Shown: positions 41,731 through 51,710, numbered from the stretch's first letter. The stretch: DNA of 64,000 bases from Pontibacter deserti (GCF_023630255.1 NZ_JALPRS010000002.1:372001-436000), one strand, 5' to 3'. A program made the numbers and translations. The notes: a model not told the origin generated them from the sequence alone.

Positions 41731-44700
41731 CTAGATCAGCTTACATTCACCCAATCCCAGATCCTTAATTGATGTCAGGAACAGCTTCGGATCGATTCTA
41801 TACTTGCGGGAATAAGTTGGCAGGGCCAGTTTTTCATCCGGCACATGCAAAGTAATCTCCAGTCGTTTTTGGCCGGCGCTGGCAACTATAGCTTCTTCCA
41901 GGGCTTCAGCAACATTAGGTGTAAAGTGTTGCAAATTAATGTTTACCTGAACACCCTGTGCCATTTTATCCATCACATCGCCCAGCAGCTGAATGTTAAT
42001 CGGTTTCAATTCCCACTGATCTTCAGTTTTGTAACGCAGCTGCACTTTACCTCGGATGAACAAGTATAAACCGGTCTTCAGGTAAGGCGAGAACTTCACG
42101 TAATCTTCCCCGAACAGCGCCATCTGCATCGTAGAATCATAATCTTCGATAGAGAACAGCGCAAACGGGTTGCCGTTCTTGGCTGTACGAATTACCACTT
42201 CAGATACCATGCCGGCCACGTTAATATCCTTGTTCTTGTGGTTGGCAATGTCAGCTAAAGCCGAAGTACAGTAAGAATCTATTTCCAGTTTAAACTGGTC
42301 TAATGGGTGACCTGAGATGTAGAAACCTACTACTTCTTTCTCGCGGCGCAGCATTTCGGCCTGTGTCCATTGCTGTACTTCCGGAATCTTCGGCATAGGA
42401 GCGGCTACGGCCGCACTACCACCAAACAGCGATTGCTGTGCAGCCTGTAACTCTGCCTGGTAGTTGTTACCGTAACGAACAGCCTTTTCCAGCAAGCTAA
42501 TGTTTTCACCTTCCGGTATATCCATTAACTGGGCGCGGTGGTATAAACCAAACGAATCGAAAGCTCCGGCCAAAGCCATACTTTCAAACGTCTTTTTATT
42601 CACCGCGCGCAGGTTCACGCGCTTCGAGAAATCGAAGATATCCTGGTACATGCCGTTTTTCTCACGCTCTGAGATGATGGCATCAACCGCGGCTTCACCG
42701 GTTCCTTTTATGGCAGCCAGACCAAAACGAATGTGGCCCTGCTCGTTCACGTTAAACTTCAAAAGCGATTCGTTCACGTCCGGACCTAATACCGGTACAC
42801 CCTGTTTGCGGGCTTCCTCGATAAAGAACGTCACCTTTTTGATGTCGTTCATGTTGTTGGTAAGCACTGCCGCCATGTACTCGGCAGGGTAGTGGGCTTT
42901 GAGGTAACCTGTCTGGTAAGCAACCACAGAGTAAGCAGCGGAGTGAGAGCGGTTAAAGCCGTATTGGGCGAACTTCTCCATTACGTCGAAAACCTCCGAA
43001 GCCTTCTTTGCCGGGATTTTATGCATTTCTGCAGCTCCGGCAATGAACTTCTCGCGCTCCTCGGCCATCTTTTTCATGTCTTTTTTACCCATGGCGCGGC
43101 GCAGCAAGTCGGCACCACCCAGTGAGTAGCCGGCCAGGATCTGGGCCGTCTGCATGATCTGCTCCTGGTACACCATGATCCCGTAGGAGTAATTCAGGAT
43201 CGGCTCCAGTAGCTCGTGCGGGTATTCTACTTCCTCTTTGCCATGCTTACGGTTAATGAAGTTCGGGATGAACTGCATCGGACCCGGACGGTAAAGGGCG
43301 TTCATGGCGATCAAATCTTCAATGTTGGTAGGCTGCAGGTCTTTTAAGTACATGCGCATACCTTCCGACTCGAACTGGAACGTACCAATGGTATCACCGC
43401 GCTGGTACAGCTGGTAGGTCTTTTCGTCGTCTATCGGAATAGTGTCTATGTTAATTTCTACACCGTGGTTTTTCTTGATGAGTTCGAGGGCATCTTTAAT
43501 GATGGTTAAGGTCTTCAGACCAAGGAAGTCCATCTTCAGCATGCCCGCACTCTCAATCACCTTGCCATCAAACTGCGTTACCAGCAGGTCAGAGTCTTTG
43601 GAAGTCGAGACGGGGATATAATTGGTGATATCGTCCGGAGCAATGATCACACCGGCCGCGTGGATACCTGTGTTACGAACCGAACCCTCCAGCTTTTCAG
43701 CCAGTTTAAGTACGGCAGCACGGGCATCATTTCCTTCTCTTATGGCAGCCAGCTCCAGGTTTTCCATAAAGGCTTTCGCCAATGTCGTGCCTGGAGTTTC
43801 AGGTACCATTTTCGCCAGTTCGTTGGCTTCGGCCAGCGGCAGAGAGGTAGAACGGGCCACATCTTTAATAGACGATTTAGCAGCCATGGTACCGAAGGTA
43901 ATGATCTGCGCTACCTGTGTTTTACCATACTTGTCCACCACGTAGTCGATCACGCGCTGACGGTTGACGTCGTCGAAGTCAATATCAATATCGGGCATGG
44001 ACACACGCTCCGGATTCAGGAATCGCTCGAACAGCAGGTTATACTTTATCGGGTCGATGTTGGTGATGCCGACGCAATAAGCCACCGCCGAGCCAGCCGC
44101 TGATCCACGACCAGGCCCCACGAACACGCCCATATCACGGCCTTTGTTAATGAAGTCCTGCACGATAAGGAAGTAACCGGCAAATCCCATCGTCTTGATC
44201 ACGTGCAGCTCAAAATCCAAGCGTTCGGTTACTTCTGCTGTTATCTCAGAATAGCGTTTAGCAGCTCCCTCGTAAGTCAGGTGGCGCAGAAAATCATCGG
44301 CGTCGGCGTGCTGCGGCGGAATCGGGAAGTTTGGCAGCAGGATATCGCGCTTCAGCACCGGAGGCGTTATCTTGTCTACAATCTCGTTGGTATTATCTAC
44401 CGCCTGCGGCACATCCTTGAACAGCTCGTTCATCTCAGCCTGCGTCTTGAAGTAGAACTGGTCGTTCGGGAAACCGAAACGGGTTTTCGGGCCAGCCTCG
44501 TCAATGCGCTGCAGCATCTGGCGGATGTTGGCACTGCTGCTATACTTATTGCGTACGTTATCTACCGTATCATAGATCACCTTTTGGTCATCCGTCAGGA
44601 AACGGTAGTAGCGTGTCTGGAAGTCACCAACCGGGGTGCTTTGGTCCTCACCGGTATTCACGCAAAGCAGGATGTCGTGTGCATTCCAGTCGTCCTGGTC

Positions 44701-45354
44701 TACGTAATGAGAATCGTTGGTGCAGATTACCTTTACGTTATACTTCTTCGCCCATTTCAGCAATACCTGGTTAATGTCTTCCTGGCTTTTGCCGGTACCG
44801 TCTATGTTCTGCAAGCCGTGGCGCTGTATTTCGATGTAGTAGTCTTCACCGAAAACGTCGAGCCACCACTTAAATATTTCTTCTGCTTCTTCCTCGCTTT
44901 TCCAAAGTATAGCCTGCGGTACCTCGGCACCAATGCAGCAGCTGGTCGCAATAAGGCCTTTGCTATACTTTAAGAGCAACTCTTTATCAATGCGCGGCCA
45001 CTTACTGTATACACCCTCAATGTAAGACAGCGAGCAAAGCTTGGCCAGGTTCTGGTAACCTTCCTGGTCTTTAGCCAGCAGCAACTGGTGGTGGCGCACA
45101 TCTTTCTGCTCTTTGGTAAAAGTTTTCAGGTGGCGGTCTTTTACCAGGTAAAACTCGCAACCCACAATAGGCTTCACGTTATACTTGTTGGCCTCGTTCA
45201 CGAAGTTGAAAGCAGCAAACATGTTTCCGTGGTCGGTCATGGCTACGGCGGGCATGCCATCGGCCTGCGCTTTTTTCATGAGCGCGCTGATGCTTGCCTG
45301 GCCGTCGAGCAGCGAGTACTGTGTATGGGTGTGTAAATGCGAAAAAACAGGCAT
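41731..45354 (-). CDS. dnaE: DNA polymerase III alpha subunit DnaE
   Basis: This 1207-residue replicative polymerase has an N-terminal PHP domain (HLHTHTQYSLLDG, residues 7-19), the palm with catalytic PDIDIDFDD (about 450-460), FRNTG-like and KMDFLGLKTL motifs, a helix-hairpin-helix region and an OB fold (INVAGMVSEVVIRTAKNGNPFALFSIED, about 1030). This is the DnaE1 type expected as the main replicase in Bacteroidota. A heptad tract lies directly before the ATG. Confidence 0.98.
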   Translation of the reverse strand: MPVFSHLHTHTQYSLLDGQASISALMKKAQADGMPAVAMTDHGNMFAAFNFVNEANKYNVKPIVGCEFYLVKDRHLKTFTKEQKDVRHHQLLLAKDQEGYQNLAKLCSLSYIEGVYSKWPRIDKELLLKYSKGLIATSCCIGAEVPQAILWKSEEEAEEIFKWWLDVFGEDYYIEIQRHGLQNIDGTGKSQEDINQVLLKWAKKYNVKVICTNDSHYVDQDDWNAHDILLCVNTGEDQSTPVGDFQTRYYRFLTDDQKVIYDTVDNVRNKYSSSANIRQMLQRIDEAGPKTRFGFPNDQFYFKTQAEMNELFKDVPQAVDNTNEIVDKITPPVLKRDILLPNFPIPPQHADADDFLRHLTYEGAAKRYSEITAEVTERLDFELHVIKTMGFAGYFLIVQDFINKGRDMGVFVGPGRGSAAGSAVAYCVGITNIDPIKYNLLFERFLNPERVSMPDIDIDFDDVNRQRVIDYVVDKYGKTQVAQIITFGTMAAKSSIKDVARSTSLPLAEANELAKMVPETPGTTLAKAFMENLELAAIREGNDARAAVLKLAEKLEGSVRNTGIHAAGVIIAPDDITNYIPVSTSKDSDLLVTQFDGKVIESAGMLKMDFLGLKTLTIIKDALELIKKNHGVEINIDTIPIDDEKTYQLYQRGDTIGTFQFESEGMRMYLKDLQPTNIEDLIAMNALYRPGPMQFIPNFINRKHGKEEVEYPHELLEPILNYSYGIMVYQEQIMQTAQILAGYSLGGADLLRRAMGKKDMKKMAEEREKFIAGAAEMHKIPAKKASEVFDVMEKFAQYGFNRSHSAAYSVVAYQTGYLKAHYPAEYMAAVLTNNMNDIKKVTFFIEEARKQGVPVLGPDVNESLLKFNVNEQGHIRFGLAAIKGTGEAAVDAIISEREKNGMYQDIFDFSKRVNLRAVNKKTFESMALAGAFDSFGLYHRAQLMDIPEGENISLLEKAVRYGNNYQAELQAAQQSLFGGSAAVAAPMPKIPEVQQWTQAEMLRREKEVVGFYISGHPLDQFKLEIDSYCTSALADIANHKNKDINVAGMVSEVVIRTAKNGNPFALFSIEDYDSTMQMALFGEDYVKFSPYLKTGLYLFIRGKVQLRYKTEDQWELKPINIQLLGDVMDKMAQGVQVNINLQHFTPNVAEALEEAIVASAGQKRLEITLHVPDEKLALPTYSRKYRIDPKLFLTSIKDLGLGECKLI

Positions 45355-45361
45355 TTATGAG

Positions 45362-45410
45362 GAATTACGAATTATGAATTAAGAATTATGAATTAAGAAT
45401 TATGAATGAC
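45362..45410. repeat. Heptad-phased tract upstream of dnaE
   Basis: Seven contiguous 7-mers of the form GAATTAN (GAATTAC, GAATTAT, GAATTAA, ending GAATGAC) start 7 bp before the dnaE ATG on its upstream side. Confidence 0.85.
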
Positions 45411-45521
45411 TCCTTGAAGAAAGTATAAACTGTTTCGTGAGTCATTTTGGGATGTTAAAATTACGCAAAATCGGGTGGCAACCCAAACTATAAGCAGTTC
45501 ATTTACCAACACACTTACCAA

Positions 45522-45552
45522 CAAAAAAGCAGCGAAAATAGTCCCGCTGCTC
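45522..45552 (-). terminator. Terminator of the MscS gene
   Basis: A 7-bp stem (AGCAGCG 45528-45534 with CGCTGCT 45545-45551); on the minus strand it is followed by a U-run from A6 at 45523-45528. Confidence 0.8.
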
Positions 45553-45580
45553 CTGAATAGTTTTGAAGTATAACCTAGGT

Positions 45581-46669
45581 TTATCTATACCGCTGGGCTT
45601 CTTTTTCTTCCTCATCAACCTGTTCGTTTACCACAAAAAGCTTGCGGGTAGGGTAGGCAAACTCAATGCCCCTCTGCTGAAACTCCTGGAAAATGCGCAG
45701 ATTGATTGTTTGCTTTATGTCCATGTGGGTGTTGTAGTCCGATGTAAGCGCGTTGTAAACCACCACAAAATCAAGGGAAGAATCGCCGTAGGTAGAAAAG
45801 TGAGCACGATCAAACGCCACCTGTTTCTGCTCTGTTATAATCTTTTTCAGCAGGTCCGGAATAGCTTTCAAATTATCCACTGAAGTCTCGTAAGCTACAC
45901 CAAGGGTAAACTCTACCCGGCGTTGTTCCAGACGCTTGTAGTTATGAATACGGGACCCTGTCAAATCACTGTTTGAGATAATAAGCTGCTCTCCGGTAAG
46001 GCTTCTGAGGCGCGTTGTTTTTACTCCAATGTGCTCGATGGTACCGTTTTTATCGCCTACTGCAATGGAATCGCCTACTTCAAAAGGACGGTCCAGGAAG
46101 ATAACAAAGTAGTTGAAAAGGTCACCTAGGATGTTTTGGGCTGCCAGTGCCACGGCTATACCACCAATACCCAACCCTGCAATGATGGCGGTCAGGTCAT
46201 AGCCCATGTTATCAAACAGAAAGCCAAGCCCAAGTCCCCAAACCACAATGTTAATGATGAGGCTTATTGCCCCCATTTCGTTCAGGTGGCTCTTGTCCTG
46301 GTACTTCCTTTTAAAGTATGACCGGATCAGCAGCACCAGTGTAGACGTTACGAACCGGATGATCATGAACGTGATGGCTACAGTTGCGGCTATCGTAACG
46401 ATCCTTGTAGCACTGGGTGTAAGCTTCAGGTAATTGATCCCGAGGTAGATAACTATAAAATGCAGAACAGGAATGCCAAAACGGGCAAAGCTGCTGACTA
46501 CAAAGTTGTCGAACTTGGTGTGGGTATTTTCAGTCCATCGCTTAATCCTGGACAGAACGGATTTCCTAAAAACAGTAATGATTAAAGACCCTATCAGGAT
46601 GATTCCAAGAGAAATAAGGTAGTTTTCAACAGTGTTGTTAAAGTATATGCGATTTAAGAATTCATTCAT
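45581..46669 (-). CDS. Mechanosensitive ion channel (MscS family)
   Basis: This 362-residue protein has four N-terminal helices and the pore helix GLGIGGIAVALAAQNILGDLF (about 170-190), then the MscS beta domain with FEVGDSIAVGDKNGTIEHIGVKTTRLR and NSDLTGSRIHNYKR. It releases solutes after osmotic downshock from the inner membrane. The C-terminal end is a short Glu-rich tail. It has its own terminator. Confidence 0.93.
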   Translation of the reverse strand: MNEFLNRIYFNNTVENYLISLGIILIGSLIITVFRKSVLSRIKRWTENTHTKFDNFVVSSFARFGIPVLHFIVIYLGINYLKLTPSATRIVTIAATVAITFMIIRFVTSTLVLLIRSYFKRKYQDKSHLNEMGAISLIINIVVWGLGLGFLFDNMGYDLTAIIAGLGIGGIAVALAAQNILGDLFNYFVIFLDRPFEVGDSIAVGDKNGTIEHIGVKTTRLRSLTGEQLIISNSDLTGSRIHNYKRLEQRRVEFTLGVAYETSVDNLKAIPDLLKKIITEQKQVAFDRAHFSTYGDSSLDFVVVYNALTSDYNTHMDIKQTINLRIFQEFQQRGIEFAYPTRKLFVVNEQVDEEEKEAQRYR

Positions 46670-46766
46670 GAAGTATACATTTTCATTTGCTGTACATTAT
46701 ACCTGCTTAAAAAGTATGGGTTACCATTATTGAATGGTACTTTCTCTTAACGAAAATTACTAGGTG

Positions 46767-46774
46767 TAATTTTG
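46767..46774 (+). promoter_or_regulatory. Candidate -7 promoter element for the MFS gene
   Basis: TAATTTTG matches TAnnTTTG, 103 bp before the ATG, so the leader would be about 100 nt. Confidence 0.4.
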
Positions 46775-46877
46775 ATCAGGTAAAAAATAGATAAAACCGC
46801 ATTGTACAATTTTATAACTCAGGACAGGCTAGAGCGCGTAAGCTTAAGTTCATATGTAAGTGGTGCAGCAGACAAGA

Positions 46878-48206
46878 ATGGGAGCAGAGAATAAATCTAA
46901 AAACTTGGGTGGCATGTTCAGGGCGTTGCGGTACCGTAACTACAGGCTCTTTTTTGTGGGGCAGGGTATTTCGCTTATCGGTACCTGGATGCAGCAGATC
47001 GCGCTGAGCTGGCTCGTGTACCGCCTCACTGATTCTGTCTTCCTGTTGGGTGCTGTTACCTTCTCCAGCCAGATTCCTTCATTTATACTTGGACCTTTTG
47101 CCGGTGTTATTGCCGATAAGTTTGAGCGGCGCAAGGTGCTGGTCGTAACGCAGGCGCTATCAATGTTGCAGGCCTCTACACTGGCTGCCCTGGTGCTTAC
47201 CGATACGATACAAATCTGGCATGTGCTTACGCTGAGCGCGCTGCTCGGAACTATAAATGCGTTTGATATTGCTACCCGGCAGGCTTTTGTAGTACAGATG
47301 GTGGACCAACGCGAAGACATCAGCAATGCCATTGCGCTCAATTCCTCTATGTTTAATATGGCGCGGCTTGTCGGGCCATCCGTTGCCGGTTTGCTGATTG
47401 CGGCCGTTGGGGAAGGGGTCTGTATTCTGATCAATGCGGTAAGCTATATTGCTGTTATCGCCTCGCTGTTGCTGATGCAGCTAAAACCTTTTGTGCGGGA
47501 ACAGAAAGAACACAAAGTATGGCAGTCGTTGCAGGAAGGTTTTGCTTATAGTTACAATTTCGCCCCGATTAAGGCGCTTATACTTATCGTGGGTTTGATC
47601 AGTTTATTTGGGATGCCGTTTAGTGTGCTGCTGCCTGTTTTTGCGCGCGATATTCTGCATGGTGGTGCTAATACGCTGGGTTTCCTGATGGGAGCTTCGG
47701 GAGTAGGTGCATTAGCCGGCGCCTTGTTCCTGGCGCAACGCAAGTCAGTTGTAGGCTTGGGCAAAGTGATCGTGTTTACTATGCTGCTTTTTGGTTTTGC
47801 GCTGATTGCCTTCTCTTTCTCTAAAGTGCTGGTTGTTTCGTTGTTATTGATGTTACTTACTGGGTTCGGGATGATCGTGACGATGGCTTCGTGCAATACG
47901 CTGCTGCAAACTATAGTGGAAGACGACAAACGGGGCCGCGTGATGAGCCTATACGCGACAGCGTTTATGGGAATGGCACCCATCGGAAGTATGCTGGCCG
48001 GTGCAGTTGCCGAGATCATTGGGGTGAGCTATACCTTGGCAGGCTGCGGATTGCTTTGCGCCATAAGTATAATTCCGTTTGCCTTGAACCTAAGCCGCTT
48101 ACGGCAAATGGTAGAACCCATTTACCAGCGCCTGGGTATTGTGCCAACTATAGCTACCGGCCTGCAAACGGCCTCAAACTTAACAGCGCCGCCTGAAGAG
48201 AGATAG
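46878..48206 (+). CDS. MFS exporter (EntS/MFS_3-like)
   Basis: This 442-residue transporter has 12 predicted helices. The start FRALRYRNYRLFFVGQGISLIGTWMQQIALSWLVYRLT and loop ADKFERRKVLVVTQ are typical of the EntS-like MFS_3 branch that exports siderophores or drugs. No siderophore locus is near. ATG 46878 was preferred to a GTG 18 bp upstream. The stop codon is 3 bp before a heptad tract. Confidence 0.9.
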   Translation: MGAENKSKNLGGMFRALRYRNYRLFFVGQGISLIGTWMQQIALSWLVYRLTDSVFLLGAVTFSSQIPSFILGPFAGVIADKFERRKVLVVTQALSMLQASTLAALVLTDTIQIWHVLTLSALLGTINAFDIATRQAFVVQMVDQREDISNAIALNSSMFNMARLVGPSVAGLLIAAVGEGVCILINAVSYIAVIASLLLMQLKPFVREQKEHKVWQSLQEGFAYSYNFAPIKALILIVGLISLFGMPFSVLLPVFARDILHGGANTLGFLMGASGVGALAGALFLAQRKSVVGLGKVIVFTMLLFGFALIAFSFSKVLVVSLLLMLLTGFGMIVTMASCNTLLQTIVEDDKRGRVMSLYATAFMGMAPIGSMLAGAVAEIIGVSYTLAGCGLLCAISIIPFALNLSRLRQMVEPIYQRLGIVPTIATGLQTASNLTAPPEER

Positions 48207-48209
48207 AAA

Positions 48210-48244
48210 CTCGTTAATGGCTGTCGTTACTCATTAATAGCGTG
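48210..48244 (+). repeat. Heptad-phased tract, left partner of 48336-48363
   Basis: Five 7-mers follow the MFS stop (CTCGTTA, ATGGCTG, TCGTTAC, TCATTAA, TAGCGTG). Words TCGTTAC/TCATTAA recur as reverse complements on the other side of the terminator. Confidence 0.7.
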
Positions 48245-48272
48245 AACAGAAGCTACAGATATAAGCCCTATA

Positions 48273-48310
48273 AACTATAAAAGCCAGCAATAGCGCTGGC
48301 TTTTATAGTT
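48273..48310. terminator. Perfect bidirectional terminator
   Basis: A 16-bp perfect stem (48273-48288 with 48295-48310); its base is AACTATA/TATAGTT. It lies between convergent genes and between two inverted heptad tracts. Confidence 0.92.
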
Positions 48311-48335
48311 ACTATATACTTGCTTGTTGAACCGG

Positions 48336-48363
48336 ATAACGAGTAACAAACAACGAATTACTA
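48336..48363 (-). repeat. Heptad-phased tract, inverted partner of 48210-48244
   Basis: ATAACGA, GTAACAA, ACAACGA and ATTACTA run into the stop codon of the LysM gene (48361-48363). Confidence 0.7.
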
Positions 48364-50706
48364 GTTCTTCTTCTTGATCAGGAGTTTCTCACCCGGCTTC
48401 ACGTTGAAGTCAGATTTCTTGTTCCACTCCATGATGTCTTTTATAGTTACACCATACTTGCGGGAGATCTGGTACATACTTTCGCCGGCAGCTACGGTGT
48501 GATAGGTATCAGCAGTTAATGTTTGAGTTGGAGCTTCTTCAGTAACCGGTGCAGTTTCTTTGGTTGTGTCTGCTGGTTCGCCTTTAGGAGCTGCTACACG
48601 TAATTGCTGGCCTATAGAAAGTACTCCTTCGTTAAGGTTGTTCCACTGCTTCAGTTCATCGAGCGTTACATTATACTTCTTGGAGATCTGGTAAAGAGTT
48701 TCGCCAGCTGCTACCGTATGGAACTCAACTTTCGCTTCCTGTACTTCTTCAACTTCAACTGCAGTAACATCAACTTCCTGTATTTCGGTAGCTGTTAATG
48801 GCTCTGCAATGATCAGTTCCTGGCCAAGTTTCAGTGGTCCTTCTGTTAACTTGTTCCATTTAGTAAGCTCAGCAACTGTTACATTATAAGTTTTAGAGAT
48901 ACTATAAAGTGTCTCGCCTTTGGCAACCACGTGCTTTGCAGATTTTGTAGCCGGGGCTGCTGCTTCAGTAGTGCTAACAGGTTCTTCCTGAGGTACATTC
49001 TTAACCGGTACTTCTTTTACGGTCTCTGTTTTAGCAGGTGTAGCCTGTGGTTTTGGCGTAGCTGCAGGCGTAGACTTAACCGGAACAGTTTCTTTAGAAG
49101 GAGCGGTTTCCTGGTTAGGTGTAGTTGCAGCAGGTTTTGCAGGTGTTCTACGACCCGGGTAAATAGCCTCACGGGCTACTGGCTGGGCTAGCTGCTCTTC
49201 AACTACAGCTGTTTCGGTAACAGGCTCAATGTCTTGCACAGCTTCCACTACATCAACTTTAATCAGTTCTTCTTCTGCAGCAGGTGTTTCAGTTTTAACT
49301 GGCGCAGGCTGCTTTTTATTTTTCTTGAAGCTGTTGATGAAACGGGCAAAGAAGTTTTCGTTCGACTTCTGGCTGGCAGCAGTGGTTTTACTAACCGGTT
49401 TTACTTCGTTGGCGGCCATTTCCTGCTTGGCGGCGGTTTGTTTGTCAAGAGAGCGCACTTCTACCTCTTTGGTAAACGGACGACGCTTCTGTAGCCATAG
49501 CACACGACCCGGTACCGGCACTTCGTTACGGCTCATGCGGTTTTTAAATACCAGTTGCTTAAGCTGTATACCATAATGCTGTGAGATCATCTGCATCGTT
49601 TCGCCAGGCTGCACCACGTGGAACTCAGCAGTAGCACTTGTGTGCTTTTTCTCGGTGTAATAAGCTGCTCCTGCCTCAATGTTATCGAAGCTGCGCAGGT
49701 CGTTATACTTCAGGAATTTACGGGTGGAGATACCAGCCTGTAATGCCAGCTTATCTTTAGTATCGCCAGCGCGGGCAACCAATGCATTAAGGCCATTACG
49801 TGTTACCATTACGGCTGCCGCATTGCTCGAATTTTGCTTGCTGGTTGTAGCAGGTAGTTTCGATGTATTTTCGTTTGAAGCGATCAGCACGCGCTCTTCG
49901 CCACGTACCGGAAGCATTACATAATAATCCTTATCCGAAGGAATGGTGCTGCCCAATAGCCATCTGTTATACTTCTCAAGCTCCGTAAAATCTGCTTTAT
50001 GATCAAGAGCAATCTCGGCAAGGCTCTGACCCGGAGTAGCGCGTAACGGACGCAGCGCAATAGCTGGTTTGGTGGTTTTACCTACAAAGTTTTCATAAGC
50101 AATTTTATGTGCCAGAAAAGTCAGCAGGTAAGGATGTGTCTTCTCTGTGATTTCCATTTTTTTAGCACCGATATCGGAAGTTTTTGTCTCCGCTTTGGCA
50201 CCACTATAGCCCAGGTAATATGAAAGTATAGAGTTAAACCAGTTATTGTAATAGTTGTTGCTACGCTTAAAATACTTGGCGGCGCCACGGCTGGCTTCCA
50301 TAATATGCTTGCGCTCATCAATTACATTATCCACGCGCAGGTTAAAATCAGAAGCGGCTTCGCGCTTAAACTGCCAGTAACCCACAGCATTAGAAGTCGA
50401 AACAGCATCGCCTATTAAACCGCTTTCCTGCAACGACAGGAATTTCAGGTCAACAGGTACGCCTTCTTCTTTAAAGATCTGGTCTATCAGCGGAAAATAA
50501 GCATCAGCTAATTCCACTTTTGCCTGAAAATAGGCCGGGTGCTTGTGCAGGGCATCTACTTTTTTCTGTAGTTCCTGTTGGGCGCCATCCGAGATGGTTA
50601 AATGTATATCTGCGAAGTATACATTTTTAGGCACTGTTACAGTTTGCTGTGCCCAAACAAGCAGGGGCAAAAACAATAAAATAAGAAGGGTAGAGATTTG
50701 TCTCAT
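48361..50706 (-). CDS. LysM-containing lytic transglycosylase (MltD-like)
   Basis: This 781-residue exported protein has a signal peptide ending VWAQ (20), an SLT-type catalytic domain (about 70-230) with the catalytic Glu94 in LSLQESGL and the NAVGYWQF motif, and LysM peptidoglycan-binding repeats. Four LysM copies are clear (about 360-405, 600-645, 670-715 and 735-779; for example HTVAAGETLYQISKKYNVT) and two more are degenerate (about 235-265, 310-345). Between them is a Pro/Thr/Ala/Glu-rich linker (about 440-590). It cleaves glycan strands in the periplasm. Confidence 0.93.
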   Translation of the reverse strand: MRQISTLLILLFLPLLVWAQQTVTVPKNVYFADIHLTISDGAQQELQKKVDALHKHPAYFQAKVELADAYFPLIDQIFKEEGVPVDLKFLSLQESGLIGDAVSTSNAVGYWQFKREAASDFNLRVDNVIDERKHIMEASRGAAKYFKRSNNYYNNWFNSILSYYLGYSGAKAETKTSDIGAKKMEITEKTHPYLLTFLAHKIAYENFVGKTTKPAIALRPLRATPGQSLAEIALDHKADFTELEKYNRWLLGSTIPSDKDYYVMLPVRGEERVLIASNENTSKLPATTSKQNSSNAAAVMVTRNGLNALVARAGDTKDKLALQAGISTRKFLKYNDLRSFDNIEAGAAYYTEKKHTSATAEFHVVQPGETMQMISQHYGIQLKQLVFKNRMSRNEVPVPGRVLWLQKRRPFTKEVEVRSLDKQTAAKQEMAANEVKPVSKTTAASQKSNENFFARFINSFKKNKKQPAPVKTETPAAEEELIKVDVVEAVQDIEPVTETAVVEEQLAQPVAREAIYPGRRTPAKPAATTPNQETAPSKETVPVKSTPAATPKPQATPAKTETVKEVPVKNVPQEEPVSTTEAAAPATKSAKHVVAKGETLYSISKTYNVTVAELTKWNKLTEGPLKLGQELIIAEPLTATEIQEVDVTAVEVEEVQEAKVEFHTVAAGETLYQISKKYNVTLDELKQWNNLNEGVLSIGQQLRVAAPKGEPADTTKETAPVTEEAPTQTLTADTYHTVAAGESMYQISRKYGVTIKDIMEWNKKSDFNVKPGEKLLIKKKN

Positions 50707-50815
50707 AAAAAGGTAATTATACTTTGGCTAATGGTATTCGGGCTATAGTTGCTGTTGAGGCAACCGGGAGTAATAGGCTAAGTTATAGTTTGTTCTATAT
50801 AGAAATACCCATTTG

Positions 50816-50823
50816 CAAAAATA
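50816..50823 (-). promoter_or_regulatory. Candidate -7 promoter element for the LysM gene
   Basis: The minus strand reads TATTTTTG, a TAnnTTTG match, 109 bp before the ATG. Confidence 0.35.
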
Positions 50824-50983
50824 ACGCAAAAAGGCTGGCATTATGAAACTGTAGACTAAGTTTTTAATATAAAATAATTGCTAAGTATAATATTTTGGAT
50901 TGAACCTATTGAAAAGCAGAAATGGTCAGAAAAGCTGTCACTTCCCTGACCATTTCCAGATATAATCTGCTACGTGCTGGGCT

Positions 50984-51628
50984 TTACTTCTTCCGGGCAA
51001 TCAATAACCCATCCCGCACCGGCAGCAGGATATTTTCCACACGTTCATCGTCGTGCACCTTTTTGTTGAAGGCCAGTAAAGCAGCGGTGTCTTCGTCAAG
51101 CTTCTTTCTATACTTTGCCAGTACCTTACCGCTCCAGAGCACATTGTCAGCAATAATGTAACCACCCGGCCGTACTTTGTCAATTACCAGGTCGTAGTAA
51201 GCAGCGTTGTTAATTTTATCGGCATCTATAAAAACCAGGTCGAGGGTGGCATCTATCGTTGGGATGATGTCGAGGGCGTTTCCAATGTAATATTTTATAC
51301 TTTGCGTCAAGCCGGCTTCTTCAAAATAGCCGCGCACCCGGTCTTCCAGTTCTTCGTTAATATCAATAGTATGCAATGTGCCGCCGGGTTGCAGGCCTTC
51401 TGCCAGGCAAAGTGCCGAATAACCAGTGTAAGTACCGATTTCCAGAATCTGCTTTGGCTGGATCATCTGCGAGAACATAGCCAGCAAACGCCCCTGCAAG
51501 TGCCCCGAAAGCATGCGCGGCTTCATTACGCTCAGGTGGGTCTGCCGGTTTACCTTGCGCAGCAGCTCACTCTCCGGCGATGTATGTTCTTCGGCGTATT
51601 GCTGTAGTTCTTCGTCAATGAATTCCAT
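50984..51628 (-). CDS. O-methyltransferase (class I SAM-dependent)
   Basis: This 214-residue protein has the SAM-binding glycine motif LEIGTYTGYSALCLAEGL (about 61-78), the acidic THTIDINEE-like loop HTIDINEE, and VFIDADKINNAAYYDLVIDKVRPGGYIIADNVLW with the metal-binding Asp-Asp-Asn of the caffeoyl-CoA/catechol O-methyltransferase family. The natural acceptor is unknown. Gene order M16 peptidase, O-methyltransferase, LysM protein on one strand is common in the phylum. Confidence 0.92.
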   Translation of the reverse strand: MEFIDEELQQYAEEHTSPESELLRKVNRQTHLSVMKPRMLSGHLQGRLLAMFSQMIQPKQILEIGTYTGYSALCLAEGLQPGGTLHTIDINEELEDRVRGYFEEAGLTQSIKYYIGNALDIIPTIDATLDLVFIDADKINNAAYYDLVIDKVRPGGYIIADNVLWSGKVLAKYRKKLDEDTAALLAFNKKVHDDERVENILLPVRDGLLIARKK

Positions 51629-51630
51629 CT

Positions 51631-51710
51631 GTTTAATTGTTAAATGGTTGGATGGTTAAATTGTTGGTTTTGGAATTAACAATTTAACCATTTAGCAATG
51701 CAGCCATTAA
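51631..51710. repeat. Heptad-phased tracts forming an inverted pair
   Basis: Left half 51631-51672 has 7-mers such as TGTTAAA and ATGGTTA; right half 51674-51708 has AATTTAA and CCATTTA. ATGGTTAAATTGTT (51652-51665) and AACAATTTAACCAT (51678-51691) pair perfectly. The 19-mer AACAATTTAACCATTTAGC recurs at 61942-61960. Confidence 0.8.

Noticed and set aside
44203..44973. 256-residue ORF opposite dnaE
   Set aside because: It is antisense to a well-supported DnaE domain and has no motif of its own.
45362..45410. CRISPR-like array
   Set aside because: The unit is only 7 bp with no spacers; it is a degenerate tandem tract.
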